Shown: piece after piece, positions 52,504 to 61,814 of the stretch
Layout: each line of letters starts with the position of its first letter
How positions within the stretch are numbered: the first letter of the stretch is position 1
Source: Marinobacter sp. BW6
GTDB taxonomy: Bacteria; Pseudomonadota; Gammaproteobacteria; Pseudomonadales; Oleiphilaceae
Assembly: GCF_008107725.1 (NCBI RefSeq)
Contig: NZ_VIRN01000037.1
Location: forward strand, 434,001-498,000
Length of the DNA: 64,000 bases
Direction: 5' to 3'
Made by a program: the position numbers and the translations under genes
Notes under the pieces: generated by a model
The model's input: the letters and a program-made list of their open reading frames with translations, nothing else
Database searches by the model: none
What the model was told of the DNA's origin: nothing

Positions 52504-55206
52504 TCAGTCTTCAGGGGCATCAAAAGGATTGTTGAAATACTGGCCACCAATATCCAGCCATTCTGCGATCAGTCTAAGTTCAGCAGGTGTGAGGAAATCC
52601 CTGTGTGTTCCGCCTTCGGCGAATACGTCGAAGAAATCACTGACACGGGCGCCGTTGACGGACATTGAGGCCTGCACCGGCACCGTCACCAGGATCGGTT
52701 GCTCGTCTCCGTTGGCATCCAGAATGGGGTTGCCTTCTTCGTCCCTCAAAACCTCTCCGGAGTCCACGAGCACATCTATCAGGGCACCGTTCACCAGCTC
52801 CTGTTCGCTATCAGGGAAAAGCAGTTCCCGGTAGGCGTTGAAATGTAGCGGCTCATCGGGTGATGGCCCATCGCCCAGATCCAGTTGGCCAGCCGGCACC
52901 TGCTGAGCGTCCGCCGCATCAATGTCGGTATGACAACTGGTACACGTGTAGTCATCCACTACCGCCATGGTGTCCGGGTCTAGTACCTCCCGATTGAGGC
53001 TCCATAGGGGATGAATGTGCTGCTCGTAGTTAATCACAATCCGGCAATTCGGCGCCCAGTCGGTTGCACAAACGCCAGATATGGGGGGCGGTGTCTGCAG
53101 ATCGGCATAAGCGTAGGCAAAGCGCTCGGGTTTGGGGTCCACTACAGCACCGGACCACTCATCGGCATAAACCACGTCCGGCGTCGGCCGGCGTATATCG
53201 TTAATGCGGGCAAACACCTCGGCCATGGTTTCCCCCATATCGGTAAAAAGGCCAGAGTCGGTATTCGGGAACGGAATGCCCGTGGTTGTTGCCCCACCCC
53301 AGACGGGGCCCGGACCGGCATCCGCTCTGCCATGGGGTGTCGGACTGTTCGGGTTATGGCAACCTGAGCACTCGAGGGTCTCCCCGGGGCGCACCGTCAG
53401 CCAGTTCTGGTGACGGTTACCCATTACCCCATCCATACGCCGCCCCTGCTCATCGAGAATACTGATGGCAAACGCAACATTGGCTGGCACTGCCACCTTC
53501 ACCGAGCCATCCGGCTCTATGGGCACATAACCCAGTATTTCCCGCATCAACTGAGCGCGGCTCCGCCCGAAAGCGCTGTTATCGAAATCCCTGACGTTGT
53601 CATCAGGGATCGCCACGGCCTTCTCCAGACGCAGGAACCGGGCGGGACGCTGATCGGGCGGTGTCTGCATCGGATCGGCCATCACGTCAATGCCCGCCGC
53701 TGTGGTATCAACACCGTCAATATCGTACACACTGCGAATGTGCAGGACGCCATAGCCGGCATCTCCCAGCGCACCTTCAGGACCCGTAAACTGGGATTCT
53801 GGAATAAAACCCTCCAGCGACCGCTCCTTCATCAGAACCGCTTCATCAAACTGGACACCTTCCACTGGTGGGACGACCGGCCGCTGGGTTTCACTGCTGA
53901 TATCCAGAAGCCAGAGACCGTACACGGGCTCTGCGGGCTGATAGTCTTCGGATTGAAGACGATCTTCCGTGCAGTTGACGATCCGGGCGGTTGCTGTTTC
54001 CCGCAACCGGCAGGGCGTCCAGCTGACAAGGTACCGGTTGGTACCGTCCAGCAATGGCGAGACCGACGCGTAGCTCCCTTTCAGCGAGAGCTGTCCATCC
54101 AGGCCAACCCCGGGCACAAGCGAACGTTGCCCTGCCCCCTCGGTTCCGTCAGTGCGCAGATTGGCCTCTACAAACTGCTCAACGTTCACCTCCGCGAGTA
54201 CCGAGGCGTAATCATCAGTCTCAAAAGGCCTCAACTGGACCAGCAAATCGCCGCTGTCTGACTTGCGAGGCTGCAGGTACTGAATGTCGTTTACTTCGGG
54301 CACAGAGTCATGGGAATGACGGCCATAAAGATAGCTTACGCCGGTTCCGTCGGGGTTTACGCGATAGAGGTTTACACCGTTATTGCGGGTCTGGCCGGCA
54401 TTGTCCCAGCGGCTGAACACAATGGTGCCGTCGTCCGCCACCATGGGGTCGAGGTCGTGGCTCTGGTTGAACGTGATCTGCTCAATGTTCTGGCCATCCT
54501 CATCCATCACATGCAAAACAAACGCAGGGCTGTCACCGTCCTCATCCAGTCCGGAGTACTGGGGCTTACCTTCATCAAGCAAGATTGCTTTGGAAATCCG
54601 CTGACGGGTGGAGGAGAAAACGATCCTGCCATCAGGCAGATAGGCGGGCGCAACGTCCTGCCCCGCCCCCGCGGTCACGTCCGACTCAATGATCCGTCGC
54701 AGCCCGTCGGTGCTAACGTCGTATTCCCAGATATTCCAGGTTGGCTGATCCTCGTCGTCTGCGTCCTCGATCTCCGGCGCGCGCATGGCAAACAGCAATT
54801 TCGAGCCATCGTGGGACACGTGGAGGTCTTTCACGTCGTAGCGCAACTGGCCATTGTCATCGAGGAATTGCGGCCCGGCGAAGGCCCTGGAGGCTATATC
54901 CTGTGTTTCGGCATCGGCAGTGGCGCTGGCCTTCAGAAGCAGTCGGGCTCCGGGACGGAAGGCCGTAGGGTCCGCCAGGTTGTCCTCCACGAGGGCACCG
55001 GTGTTTTCGTCAAACAGCAAGGCCCGCTCCACATAAGCGACCGGGTTCTCCACAACGACCGGATCCGCCTGCTGGCTGTCGCTGCTCGAAAAGCAGCCGG
55101 ACAGCACCGCCAGCGAGCCAAGCGCAAGAGCCAGACGAGCACTCTGAGAGATCGGTAGACCGGAAGACTTAATTTCCAACGTGACAAACCCTGTTTTGGA
55201 TGACAT
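52504..55206 (-). CDS. Large lipoprotein with beta-propeller and two CxxCH motifs
   Basis: A 900-residue predicted lipoprotein (lipobox VLSGC, Cys38). The first half has PD40/TolB-like beta-propeller strands (VSHDGSKLLFAMRAPE, APAYLPDGRIVFSSTRQ, VADDGTIVFSRWDN). The second half has two haem-binding motifs, C613-S-G-C-H617 (ETLECSGCHNPNSPTPHGR) and C755-T-S-C-H759. The combination resembles proteins annotated as related to hydrazine synthase alpha subunit (HzsA-like), but that is family resemblance only; no hydrazine metabolism is implied. It is the first gene of the minus-strand operon and divergent from the cytochrome-like gene at 55377. I chose the ATG at 55206; the frame is open to 55332. 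Confidence 0.82.
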   Translation of the reverse strand: MSSKTGFVTLEIKSSGLPISQSARLALALGSLAVLSGCFSSSDSQQADPVVVENPVAYVERALLFDENTGALVEDNLADPTAFRPGARLLLKASATADAETQDIASRAFAGPQFLDDNGQLRYDVKDLHVSHDGSKLLFAMRAPEIEDADDEDQPTWNIWEYDVSTDGLRRIIESDVTAGAGQDVAPAYLPDGRIVFSSTRQRISKAILLDEGKPQYSGLDEDGDSPAFVLHVMDEDGQNIEQITFNQSHDLDPMVADDGTIVFSRWDNAGQTRNNGVNLYRVNPDGTGVSYLYGRHSHDSVPEVNDIQYLQPRKSDSGDLLVQLRPFETDDYASVLAEVNVEQFVEANLRTDGTEGAGQRSLVPGVGLDGQLSLKGSYASVSPLLDGTNRYLVSWTPCRLRETATARIVNCTEDRLQSEDYQPAEPVYGLWLLDISSETQRPVVPPVEGVQFDEAVLMKERSLEGFIPESQFTGPEGALGDAGYGVLHIRSVYDIDGVDTTAAGIDVMADPMQTPPDQRPARFLRLEKAVAIPDDNVRDFDNSAFGRSRAQLMREILGYVPIEPDGSVKVAVPANVAFAISILDEQGRRMDGVMGNRHQNWLTVRPGETLECSGCHNPNSPTPHGRADAGPGPVWGGATTTGIPFPNTDSGLFTDMGETMAEVFARINDIRRPTPDVVYADEWSGAVVDPKPERFAYAYADLQTPPPISGVCATDWAPNCRIVINYEQHIHPLWSLNREVLDPDTMAVVDDYTCTSCHTDIDAADAQQVPAGQLDLGDGPSPDEPLHFNAYRELLFPDSEQELVNGALIDVLVDSGEVLRDEEGNPILDANGDEQPILVTVPVQASMSVNGARVSDFFDVFAEGGTHRDFLTPAELRLIAEWLDIGGQYFNNPFDAPED

Positions 55207-55376
55207 TCCATGACATAAATTAAGTCGGTTCGGAGGGCAGGCTCCAAGGCTTTTACGTAACCTAATGTAATAACGTGGCCTACAACTCAAAACGGAGGAT
55301 ATAGCAAGCCGTAAACTTTTAACAAATGTCAAAAACCATTAATGTGCGAATGCTAACGATCACCGAGGGAAAGGAC
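55207..55376. promoter_or_regulatory. Divergent control region between two envelope operons
   Basis: This 170-base spacer must hold the promoters of both the 15-gene minus-strand operon and the 3-gene plus-strand operon. It contains an 8-bp palindrome TTACGTAA (55253-55260) followed by TAATGTAATAACGT, and the direct repeat ATGTCAT on the minus strand around 55200-55216. I cannot call -35/-10 elements with confidence. Confidence 0.45.
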
Positions 55377-56612
55377 ATGACCGGCCGGAACAGGATCAGA
55401 AGCCTGATCAGCAAGGCTTGCAGTACCGCAGTTCTCGTTGCACTGGTAGCTGGGCAAGCAAGCACCACTCAGGCCGGCCCCAGGGAACAGGCCAAACGAA
55501 TCCACGACCGCATTGCTGGTGTGCCCCCTTCCGCCAACGTCCTTGACGCCATGGAAAGCGATATCGTCTCAGGCAGAGCGGTCGACGCCGCATTCACTGC
55601 CATGAATGACAGTGCCTTCTACGACGTCACCCTGAAGAACTTTGCAGCCCCCTGGACCAATGAGGCCATGTCTAAGTTCGTGCCCTTAAACGATTACATC
55701 GCTACGGTGATCGGCCTGGTGAGGGACGGGCAAGACTTCCGCAAAGTTCTGTATGACGATGTACTCTACATTGGTGATCCCGCCCTGAACCTGCCGAATT
55801 ACTCCACCAGCAACAACAGTCACTACGAATCCCTCGAAAACAGCGGAGCCAGCCTCAAGAACAATCTCGTCCGTAGGACCCAGTCAAACCTGACCGGCCT
55901 GCCCACCTCTGCCACCGCAGGCGTTATTACCTCAAGAGCTTCAGCCCGAGCGTTCTTCAGTGCCGGCACCAACCGGGCCATGTTCCGCTTCACGCTGATC
56001 AATCATATGTGCAACGACCTGGAACAGGTTGCGGACGTTACCCTCCCGCCAGACCGCATTCGCCAGGATGTGTCCCGCAGCCCGGGTGGTGACAGCCGGG
56101 TCTTCCTGAACAACTGCGTGGGCTGCCACAGCGGCATGGACCCAATGACCCAGGCGTTCGCCTACTACGACTTCGAATACGACGCCAACGCCGACCCTGA
56201 CGGGGAGCTGGGCAGGCTGGTCTATAACACCATTGGCGAGACCGACCCTGAGACCGGATCCAGAGTTCAGGCCAAGTATCACATTAACGCTGCAACCTTC
56301 GAGCAGGGCTATGTAACGCCCGACGACGCTTGGGATAACTACTGGCGCGAGGGTGCCAACCGCCGTCTGGGTTGGGATCAGTCACTGCCGGGCTCTGGTA
56401 GCGGTGCCAAGAGCCTCGGCATGGAGTTTGCCCATTCCGACGCTTTTGCAGAGTGCCAGGTAAAGAAAGTGTTCGAGAATGTTTGCCTGCGACCTCCTTC
56501 GAACAGCGCAGACCGCTCTCAGGTAAGCAGTATGGTTACAAGCTTCGCAAGCCAGGGTTACAACCTGAAGCAGGTATTCGCAGAATCCGCTGTGTATTGC
56601 ATGGGGGAGTGA
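55377..56612 (+). CDS. Exported c-type-cytochrome-like protein, DUF1588/DUF1585-like
   Basis: A 411-residue protein with a signal peptide (MTGRNRIRSL, ends TTQAG). One haem motif, C247-V-G-C-H251, lies in RVFLNNCVGCHSGMDPMTQ; the CH-x-x-x-DP pattern with an aromatic stretch after it resembles DUF1588 domains of planctomycete-type PSCyt proteins, and the C-terminal FENVCLRPPSN to LKQVFAESAVYC resembles DUF1585. The ATG at 55377 has GGGAAAGGA upstream; the frame is open from 55326. It is followed by the LamG lipoprotein gene after 7 bases and the DUF1501-like gene, forming one operon. Confidence 0.75.
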   Translation: MTGRNRIRSLISKACSTAVLVALVAGQASTTQAGPREQAKRIHDRIAGVPPSANVLDAMESDIVSGRAVDAAFTAMNDSAFYDVTLKNFAAPWTNEAMSKFVPLNDYIATVIGLVRDGQDFRKVLYDDVLYIGDPALNLPNYSTSNNSHYESLENSGASLKNNLVRRTQSNLTGLPTSATAGVITSRASARAFFSAGTNRAMFRFTLINHMCNDLEQVADVTLPPDRIRQDVSRSPGGDSRVFLNNCVGCHSGMDPMTQAFAYYDFEYDANADPDGELGRLVYNTIGETDPETGSRVQAKYHINAATFEQGYVTPDDAWDNYWREGANRRLGWDQSLPGSGSGAKSLGMEFAHSDAFAECQVKKVFENVCLRPPSNSADRSQVSSMVTSFASQGYNLKQVFAESAVYCMGE

Positions 56613-56619
56613 GGACGCT

Positions 56620-59112
56620 ATGAAAACATTTAAAGGAATTCCAGTGAGCTCCCTCAAATCGCTCTTCGCAATGATTGCCTTGGCCTTCTTGCTGGCGGCC
56701 TGCGGTGGGGAATCTACTGAACAGCTGCCAAACACCAACCAGAGCTCCGGCACGGTTACCTACAACGGGCCGGCTCCTTCAACCGATGATGTAGCCAACT
56801 TCAAACGCAGTGTCTGGGACAATCTGGTGACCCAGGACAAATGCGGCGCTTGCCATGGCTCCAACGGTCAGGCACCAACATTCGTCAACGAGCAGGACGT
56901 CAACCTCGCTTATGCGCAGGCAAACTCCATTGTTAACCTGTCTGATCCGTCTCAGTCTGCGATGGTGACCAAGGTAGCCGGTGGCCACAATTGCTGGCTC
57001 ACCAGTAATTCCGCCTGCGTCGATATCCTTACCACTTATATTTCCAACTGGGCTGGTGGCTCCGAAGGTTCAGCCAAAACCGTTGAACTTCGTGCCCCTA
57101 CAATAAAGGATCCTGGCGCAACGCTGGCATTCCCAACGGATAGCTCCGATTTCTCAACCACCGTCTATCCGATCCTGACGACTTATTGCAGTGATTGTCA
57201 TGCAGGCTCGGGGCCGGCCCCCTACCCCTTCGCAAGCCCGGATGCATCCACGGCATACAGCGAATCAAAAAGCCGGATCAATCTTGGAACGCCTTCGGCT
57301 TCAAGATTTGTTGAAAAGCTTCGCACGGAGTTGCATGGATGCTGGGACGACGACTGCGCCATGTCAGCCGACATGATGCAAATGGCAATCTCTGATTTTG
57401 CAGGGCTACAAGAGAGCGAGCCCGTTGATCCGGCAATGATTGCAAGCAAGGCACTCAACCTCCAGGCAGACGGCCTGCTGGCAAATTCAGGCGGCCGCTT
57501 TGAAGACAATGTGATTGCGCTTTATGAATTCAAATCCGGTGAAGGCCAGACTGCCTTTGATACCAGCGGCGTGTCGCCTGCGCTGGATCTGACCCTGAGC
57601 GGAAATGTCGACTGGGTTGGCGGCTGGGGCATCGACCTTGGCCCGGCAGGAGAAAACGAGCAAGGTTTCATGATCCCGGCCGGCAAGGCCCAGGGCAGCA
57701 CTACCGCCAGCCGAAAGCTCCACACTCTGCTCACCGCCTCCGGCGAATACAGCATCGAGGCCTGGGTCGCCCCGGGCAACATCACCCAGGAAGATGCCCG
57801 CATTGTGACCTACTCGGGCTCATCCACCGCCCGCAACGTCACTCTCAGCCAGTCACTCCAGCGTTACGAAGTGCTGCATCGCAGCACCACCAGCGACGAG
57901 AACATGCCCTTCGCGACCCAGGACGCCGACATGCTCTTGCAGGCAACTCTGCAACACGTTGTGGTGAACTACACCCCGGCGACGGGACGCCAGATATTTG
58001 TTAACGGTGTTCCGACCGGCGACATCGACCCGGACGACGGTGGGCTGTTAACAGAATGGGACGATAGCTTCGCCCTGGTACTGGGCAACGAGACCGATGG
58101 CAACTCGCCGTGGCAGGGTGCGATCCGCATGGTCGCCATCCACAATCGTTCGCTGACACCTGAACAGGTCCAGGCCAACTTCGAAGTGGGCGTTGGCCAG
58201 AAATTCTATCTCCTGTTCGGAGTCTCTCACCTGATCGACGTGCCCCAGAGTTTCATCGTGTTCGAAGTCAGCCAGTTCGACAGCTACGCCTACAGATTCA
58301 CGAGTCCGTTCTTCATCAGCCTGGATGAGTCCGCCGAACCGTCAAATATACGACTTCAGGGCATGCGACTGGGCATCAATGGCAAGGAAGCGACTGTCGG
58401 ACAAGCCTGGGCCAACCTGGACGTTGTTCTGGACAGTGACAGCTACGAACCCGGTGTTGGTCAAGCCCTCTCCTCTCTGGGCACCATCATCGCCCTGGAA
58501 AACGGGCCGGAAAACGATGAGTTCTTCCTGACGTTCGACCAGCTGGGCGGCAACAGCTTTGCTCGCTCCGAGCCGTCCCTGCCTCCACAGCCGGAACCGG
58601 CCGATTTGGAGCCGTCATCGGAGATTGGTCTGAAGACCTTTGACGAGATCAACGAGTCCATGTCGCGGATGACCGGCGTTGCCACAACCAACCCTGCTGT
58701 ATTCGACACCTACACCACCGTGAAGCAGCAGTTGCCAACGGTGGAGACTATCCAGGGTTTCCTGTCCTCCCACCAGATGGCGGTTACCCAGATGGCCATC
58801 CAATATTGCGATGCGCTCGTTTCCAGCGGGCAACTGAGGGCTGAGATGTTCCCGGGATTCGATTTCTCCGCGCCGGCCAGCAGCGCATTTGATCACGGTG
58901 GCAAGAGCCTGGTTACCGGGCCATTACTATCCCGGTTCGTGGGCAGCAATCTGGCATCACAGCCCGGCGATAGCGCAATCACAACGGAACTCAGCGAGCT
59001 AATGGACAGACTGACCAGCTGCAGTGCAGATTGCGAGCCCGACCGCACAGAAACGGTCGTTAAGGCAAGCTGCGCGGCTGTACTTGGCAGCGCCACCACC
59101 CTGGTTCAGTAA
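56620..59112 (+). CDS. Large lipoprotein with two CxxCH motifs and LamG domain
   Basis: An 830-residue predicted lipoprotein (lipobox LLAAC, Cys28). Two cytochrome-like units carry C75-G-A-C-H79 (DKCGACHGSNGQAP) and C190-S-D-C-H194 (TYCSDCHAGSGPAP). A LamG/concanavalin-like lectin domain follows at about 295-530 (YSIEAWVAPGNITQEDARIV, RQIFVNGVPTGD, MVAIHNRSLTPEQVQANFEV). The C-terminal 280 residues are unrecognised. The lectin-like domain suggests binding to a glycan or protein at the cell surface. It lies 7 bases after the previous gene. Confidence 0.82.
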   Translation: MKTFKGIPVSSLKSLFAMIALAFLLAACGGESTEQLPNTNQSSGTVTYNGPAPSTDDVANFKRSVWDNLVTQDKCGACHGSNGQAPTFVNEQDVNLAYAQANSIVNLSDPSQSAMVTKVAGGHNCWLTSNSACVDILTTYISNWAGGSEGSAKTVELRAPTIKDPGATLAFPTDSSDFSTTVYPILTTYCSDCHAGSGPAPYPFASPDASTAYSESKSRINLGTPSASRFVEKLRTELHGCWDDDCAMSADMMQMAISDFAGLQESEPVDPAMIASKALNLQADGLLANSGGRFEDNVIALYEFKSGEGQTAFDTSGVSPALDLTLSGNVDWVGGWGIDLGPAGENEQGFMIPAGKAQGSTTASRKLHTLLTASGEYSIEAWVAPGNITQEDARIVTYSGSSTARNVTLSQSLQRYEVLHRSTTSDENMPFATQDADMLLQATLQHVVVNYTPATGRQIFVNGVPTGDIDPDDGGLLTEWDDSFALVLGNETDGNSPWQGAIRMVAIHNRSLTPEQVQANFEVGVGQKFYLLFGVSHLIDVPQSFIVFEVSQFDSYAYRFTSPFFISLDESAEPSNIRLQGMRLGINGKEATVGQAWANLDVVLDSDSYEPGVGQALSSLGTIIALENGPENDEFFLTFDQLGGNSFARSEPSLPPQPEPADLEPSSEIGLKTFDEINESMSRMTGVATTNPAVFDTYTTVKQQLPTVETIQGFLSSHQMAVTQMAIQYCDALVSSGQLRAEMFPGFDFSAPASSAFDHGGKSLVTGPLLSRFVGSNLASQPGDSAITTELSELMDRLTSCSADCEPDRTETVVKASCAAVLGSATTLVQ

Positions 59113-59124
59113 AGGAAGCCGATC

Positions 59125-60684
59125 ATGTTTATACGAAAATCCCGTAAAAAGCCTCTGGCCAACGGCAGCCCACTGCTCCACGACGATCACGGCAAACCAA
59201 GGACCCGACGCGAGTTTATCTCCCAGGGTCTGATGGCAGGCTCCGCTACCGTTTTCGGTGCCTCCCTGTTCAGTCTGTTCGGCAACCCGCGCATGGCCTC
59301 CGCCGCGCTTTCGTCAGATCTGGAAACGCTGAAGGAAAGCTGCGGTATAGCCGTCCAGGGGGCAGGCAAGATTCCGTTCATCTGCTTTGACCTGGCGGGC
59401 GGCGCCAACATTGCCGGCTCCAATGTGCTGATGGGTAAATCCGGCGGGCAAATGGACTTCCTGAGCACCGCGGGCTACAACAAACTTGGCCTACCGGGTG
59501 ACATGCTGCCCAACGACCCGGCGTTTGTGAACACCGAGCTGGGCCTGGCGTTTCATTCCGACAGTGCCTTCCTGCGCGGGATCCTGCAGAGCACCAGCGC
59601 TGGCACCCGGGCGGCAACCGATGGCGCCATTATTGCGGCTCGTTCGGAAAACGACACCGGCAATAACCCCCATAACCCGATGTATGGCATTCATCGCGCA
59701 GGTGCCGACGGATCCCTGCTCTCTCTTGTCGGCTCCCAGAGTTCGGAATCCGGCGGTAACTCGCTGGCACCTATGAACCTGATTAATCCGGAGGTTCGCC
59801 CCACCAAGATTGACCGGCCATCGGACGTGACTGGTCTGGTGGACGTGGGCGATCTTATTGGTATTCTGGATCAATCCGACGCAGTAGCCGTCATGGAATC
59901 TATCCAGCGGATCAGTGACGCCAAGATGAACCAGGTGAACACCGGCATTTCCACCGACGATGTGGTCAAGGATCTGGTCCGCTGCGGCTATATCAAGAGC
60001 GCAGACCTGGCCGACCGGTTCGGCAATCCGGCGGAGCTGGATCCAGAACTGGATCTCGAAATCGTCGGGCCTACCGGCATCTTCAGCCGCGATGAGTTCA
60101 ACAACAACCGCGAGTTCCGCAAGACTGCCTCCGTAATGAAGCTCGTGCTGAACGGCTACGCCGGCGCGGGCACTGTCACCATGGGTGGTTACGACTACCA
60201 CACGGGTGAGCGCGGAACCGGCGAACGTCGTGATGAACAGGCGGGCCGCTGTATGGGTGCCTGTCTGGAATACGCGGCCCGGGTGGGCATGCCATTGATG
60301 CTCTATGTGTTCAGCGACGGCTCCGTGTCGAGCAACGGCCGGATTGACGATTCCATGGACGGGCGCGGAAAGGGCGAGTGGACTGGCGACAACCAGCAAA
60401 CCGCCGCCTCTTTCTTCATGGTTTACAACCCGGCTGGTCGCCCTGCCCCGATTCGCAGGCAGATCGGCTTCATGCGCTCTGACGCGTCGGTGGAAACCGC
60501 ATCCAGCCCGGCGGCCAACAACGTAAATCAGCTGGTCCAGACGGTATTGCTTAACTATATGGCATTACACGGTGAACAAAACCAGTTCGGCACCCGCTTC
60601 AACGGCCATGGACTCGGCAACGGTACCTCCCAGGACAGCCTGATTGCGTTTTCCAATGTGGTAAACGGTACGATCACCGGGTGA
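59125..60684 (+). CDS. Tat-exported DUF1501-like protein
   Basis: A 519-residue protein with a twin-arginine signal (RTRREFISQ, RR at 28-29, then a hydrophobic stretch to about residue 50). The body resembles DUF1501, a sulfatase-like fold protein of unknown activity: FICFDLAGGANIAGSN, VTMGGYDYHTGERGTGERRD, and LMLYVFSDGSVSSNGRIDDS. In planctomycetes DUF1501 proteins pair with PSCyt/DUF1588-type haem proteins; the same pairing occurs here. Tat export suggests folding with a cofactor in the cytoplasm. It lies 12 bases after the LamG lipoprotein gene, with AAAGGAAG upstream. Confidence 0.8.
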   Translation: MFIRKSRKKPLANGSPLLHDDHGKPRTRREFISQGLMAGSATVFGASLFSLFGNPRMASAALSSDLETLKESCGIAVQGAGKIPFICFDLAGGANIAGSNVLMGKSGGQMDFLSTAGYNKLGLPGDMLPNDPAFVNTELGLAFHSDSAFLRGILQSTSAGTRAATDGAIIAARSENDTGNNPHNPMYGIHRAGADGSLLSLVGSQSSESGGNSLAPMNLINPEVRPTKIDRPSDVTGLVDVGDLIGILDQSDAVAVMESIQRISDAKMNQVNTGISTDDVVKDLVRCGYIKSADLADRFGNPAELDPELDLEIVGPTGIFSRDEFNNNREFRKTASVMKLVLNGYAGAGTVTMGGYDYHTGERGTGERRDEQAGRCMGACLEYAARVGMPLMLYVFSDGSVSSNGRIDDSMDGRGKGEWTGDNQQTAASFFMVYNPAGRPAPIRRQIGFMRSDASVETASSPAANNVNQLVQTVLLNYMALHGEQNQFGTRFNGHGLGNGTSQDSLIAFSNVVNGTITG

Positions 60685-60689
60685 TCAAT

Positions 60690-60725
60690 CTCGTTCCGCC
60701 CCTAGTCTGATTTGGGCGGAACGAG
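60690..60725. terminator. Bidirectional hairpin between DUF1501-like gene and apbE
   Basis: A perfect 12-bp stem, CTCGTTCCGCCC (60690-60701) and GGGCGGAACGAG (60714-60725), with a 12-base loop. It starts 5 bases after the DUF1501-like stop and spans the apbE stop codon. It is placed to end both convergent transcripts, although no T run follows on either strand. Confidence 0.6.
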
Positions 60726-61697
60726 CCCCTCTGACACGTGCATCATGCGCTGATCGTCGATAACCACAACATCAATACCCGGCAAACGCTCGATCATCTC
60801 CAGCCCTTTCTCAGGTCCGAGAACAAACACGGCTGTAGAGAGGCCGTCGGTTGTCAACGCGTCCTCGCCAATAATTGTCACGCTCTGGACGCCCTGCACC
60901 GATTTGCCGGTTTCGGGAGACAGGATGTGGTGGACCCGGTCGCCCGCTTCATCCACGAAAAACCGCTCGTAATCCCCGGAGGTAGACACCGCCACGTCCT
61001 CGAGCGGCAGAACCACCGCGTTGCGCCCTTCCGAACGGGGATCCCGGATACCCACATACCAAGGGCGTCCCCGCTTGTCGCCCAGGAGCCGCATGTCGCC
61101 TCCTGCACTGAGCCGGGCATGGCGTATGCCAAGGCTGACAAGGCGCTCGATTCCCAGGTCAACGGCATAGCCCTTGGCAATACCGCCCAGATCCACCCGG
61201 ATCCCTGCCTGGCGGTACTCGACGGTTTGCGCGTCCTGATCAAGGATCACGTCGCGGAAATTCACCCGAGGCAAACCTGACCGAAGCTCTTCATCCGTGG
61301 GCTTTTTCCCCGCTCTGAAGTCATAAAGGTAACCCACAGAGCCAAAGGTGACGTCAAAGGCGCCATTGCTGAGCATCGACACCTCCTGCGCCTTATCAAG
61401 CACCTCGAACAGGCTCGCGCTGACGGCGACGGGGCCACTGGCGGCGTTGCGGTTCAGCCGGGAGACTTCCGAGTCTTCCCGGTAGCGGCTCATCTGCTCA
61501 TCGACCTGATGAAAAACCGCCAGCACCTCTTTCCCGACCTGATCCGCCAGATCCCTGTTCTCTGCCCAGAACTCCAGTTCGATAGGCGTGGTCATGGCGG
61601 TATCGGAAAAGCTGTACCATTCTGCGCTGGCCGTCAGAGGCCAGAACATGGATCCGGCGAAGGCGAGCACGCAATTGACTCCAAGTTTCAGAAACAT
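60702..61697 (-). CDS. apbE: FAD:protein FMN transferase
   Basis: ApbE attaches FMN through a phosphoester bond to Thr/Ser of exported redox proteins. The 331-residue protein has a signal peptide (ends TASAE) and family motifs SRYREDSEVSRLNR, GAFDVTFGSVG, VDLGGIAKGYAVD and LSAGGDMRLLG, followed by the Mg-binding ALTTDGLSTAVFVLG. It is complete and should be active. No NqrC/RnfG or FMN_bind target is in this window, so its substrate may be in the adjoining redox cluster or elsewhere. It lies 117 bases downstream of the chemotaxis gene on the same strand. Confidence 0.95.
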   Translation of the reverse strand: MFLKLGVNCVLAFAGSMFWPLTASAEWYSFSDTAMTTPIELEFWAENRDLADQVGKEVLAVFHQVDEQMSRYREDSEVSRLNRNAASGPVAVSASLFEVLDKAQEVSMLSNGAFDVTFGSVGYLYDFRAGKKPTDEELRSGLPRVNFRDVILDQDAQTVEYRQAGIRVDLGGIAKGYAVDLGIERLVSLGIRHARLSAGGDMRLLGDKRGRPWYVGIRDPRSEGRNAVVLPLEDVAVSTSGDYERFFVDEAGDRVHHILSPETGKSVQGVQSVTIIGEDALTTDGLSTAVFVLGPEKGLEMIERLPGIDVVVIDDQRMMHVSEGLVPPKSD

Positions 61698-61814
61698 GAA
61701 ATTACCCGCTTCCTCACCACCAACTGCATCAGCACACCTCCCTCAACTGGCGGCCAAACCGGCCACCTCGGGAGAAGTGTATCCAGACGCCATCAGGAAA
61801 CCAAATGGCTGGGA

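Noticed and set aside
53410-55158. Two long plus-strand frames (283 and 282 residues) opposite the haem lipoprotein
   Set aside because: They overlap each other and a well-supported gene on the other strand and show no family features.
52504-55206. Hydrazine synthase alpha subunit
   Set aside because: The propeller plus CxxCH arrangement is shared, but no beta/gamma subunits or anammox genes are present; only distant family resemblance is supported.
59491-60399. 302-residue minus-strand frame opposite the DUF1501-like gene
   Set aside because: Shadow of a strong coding gene; no domain, no ribosome binding site, composition typical of antisense frames.
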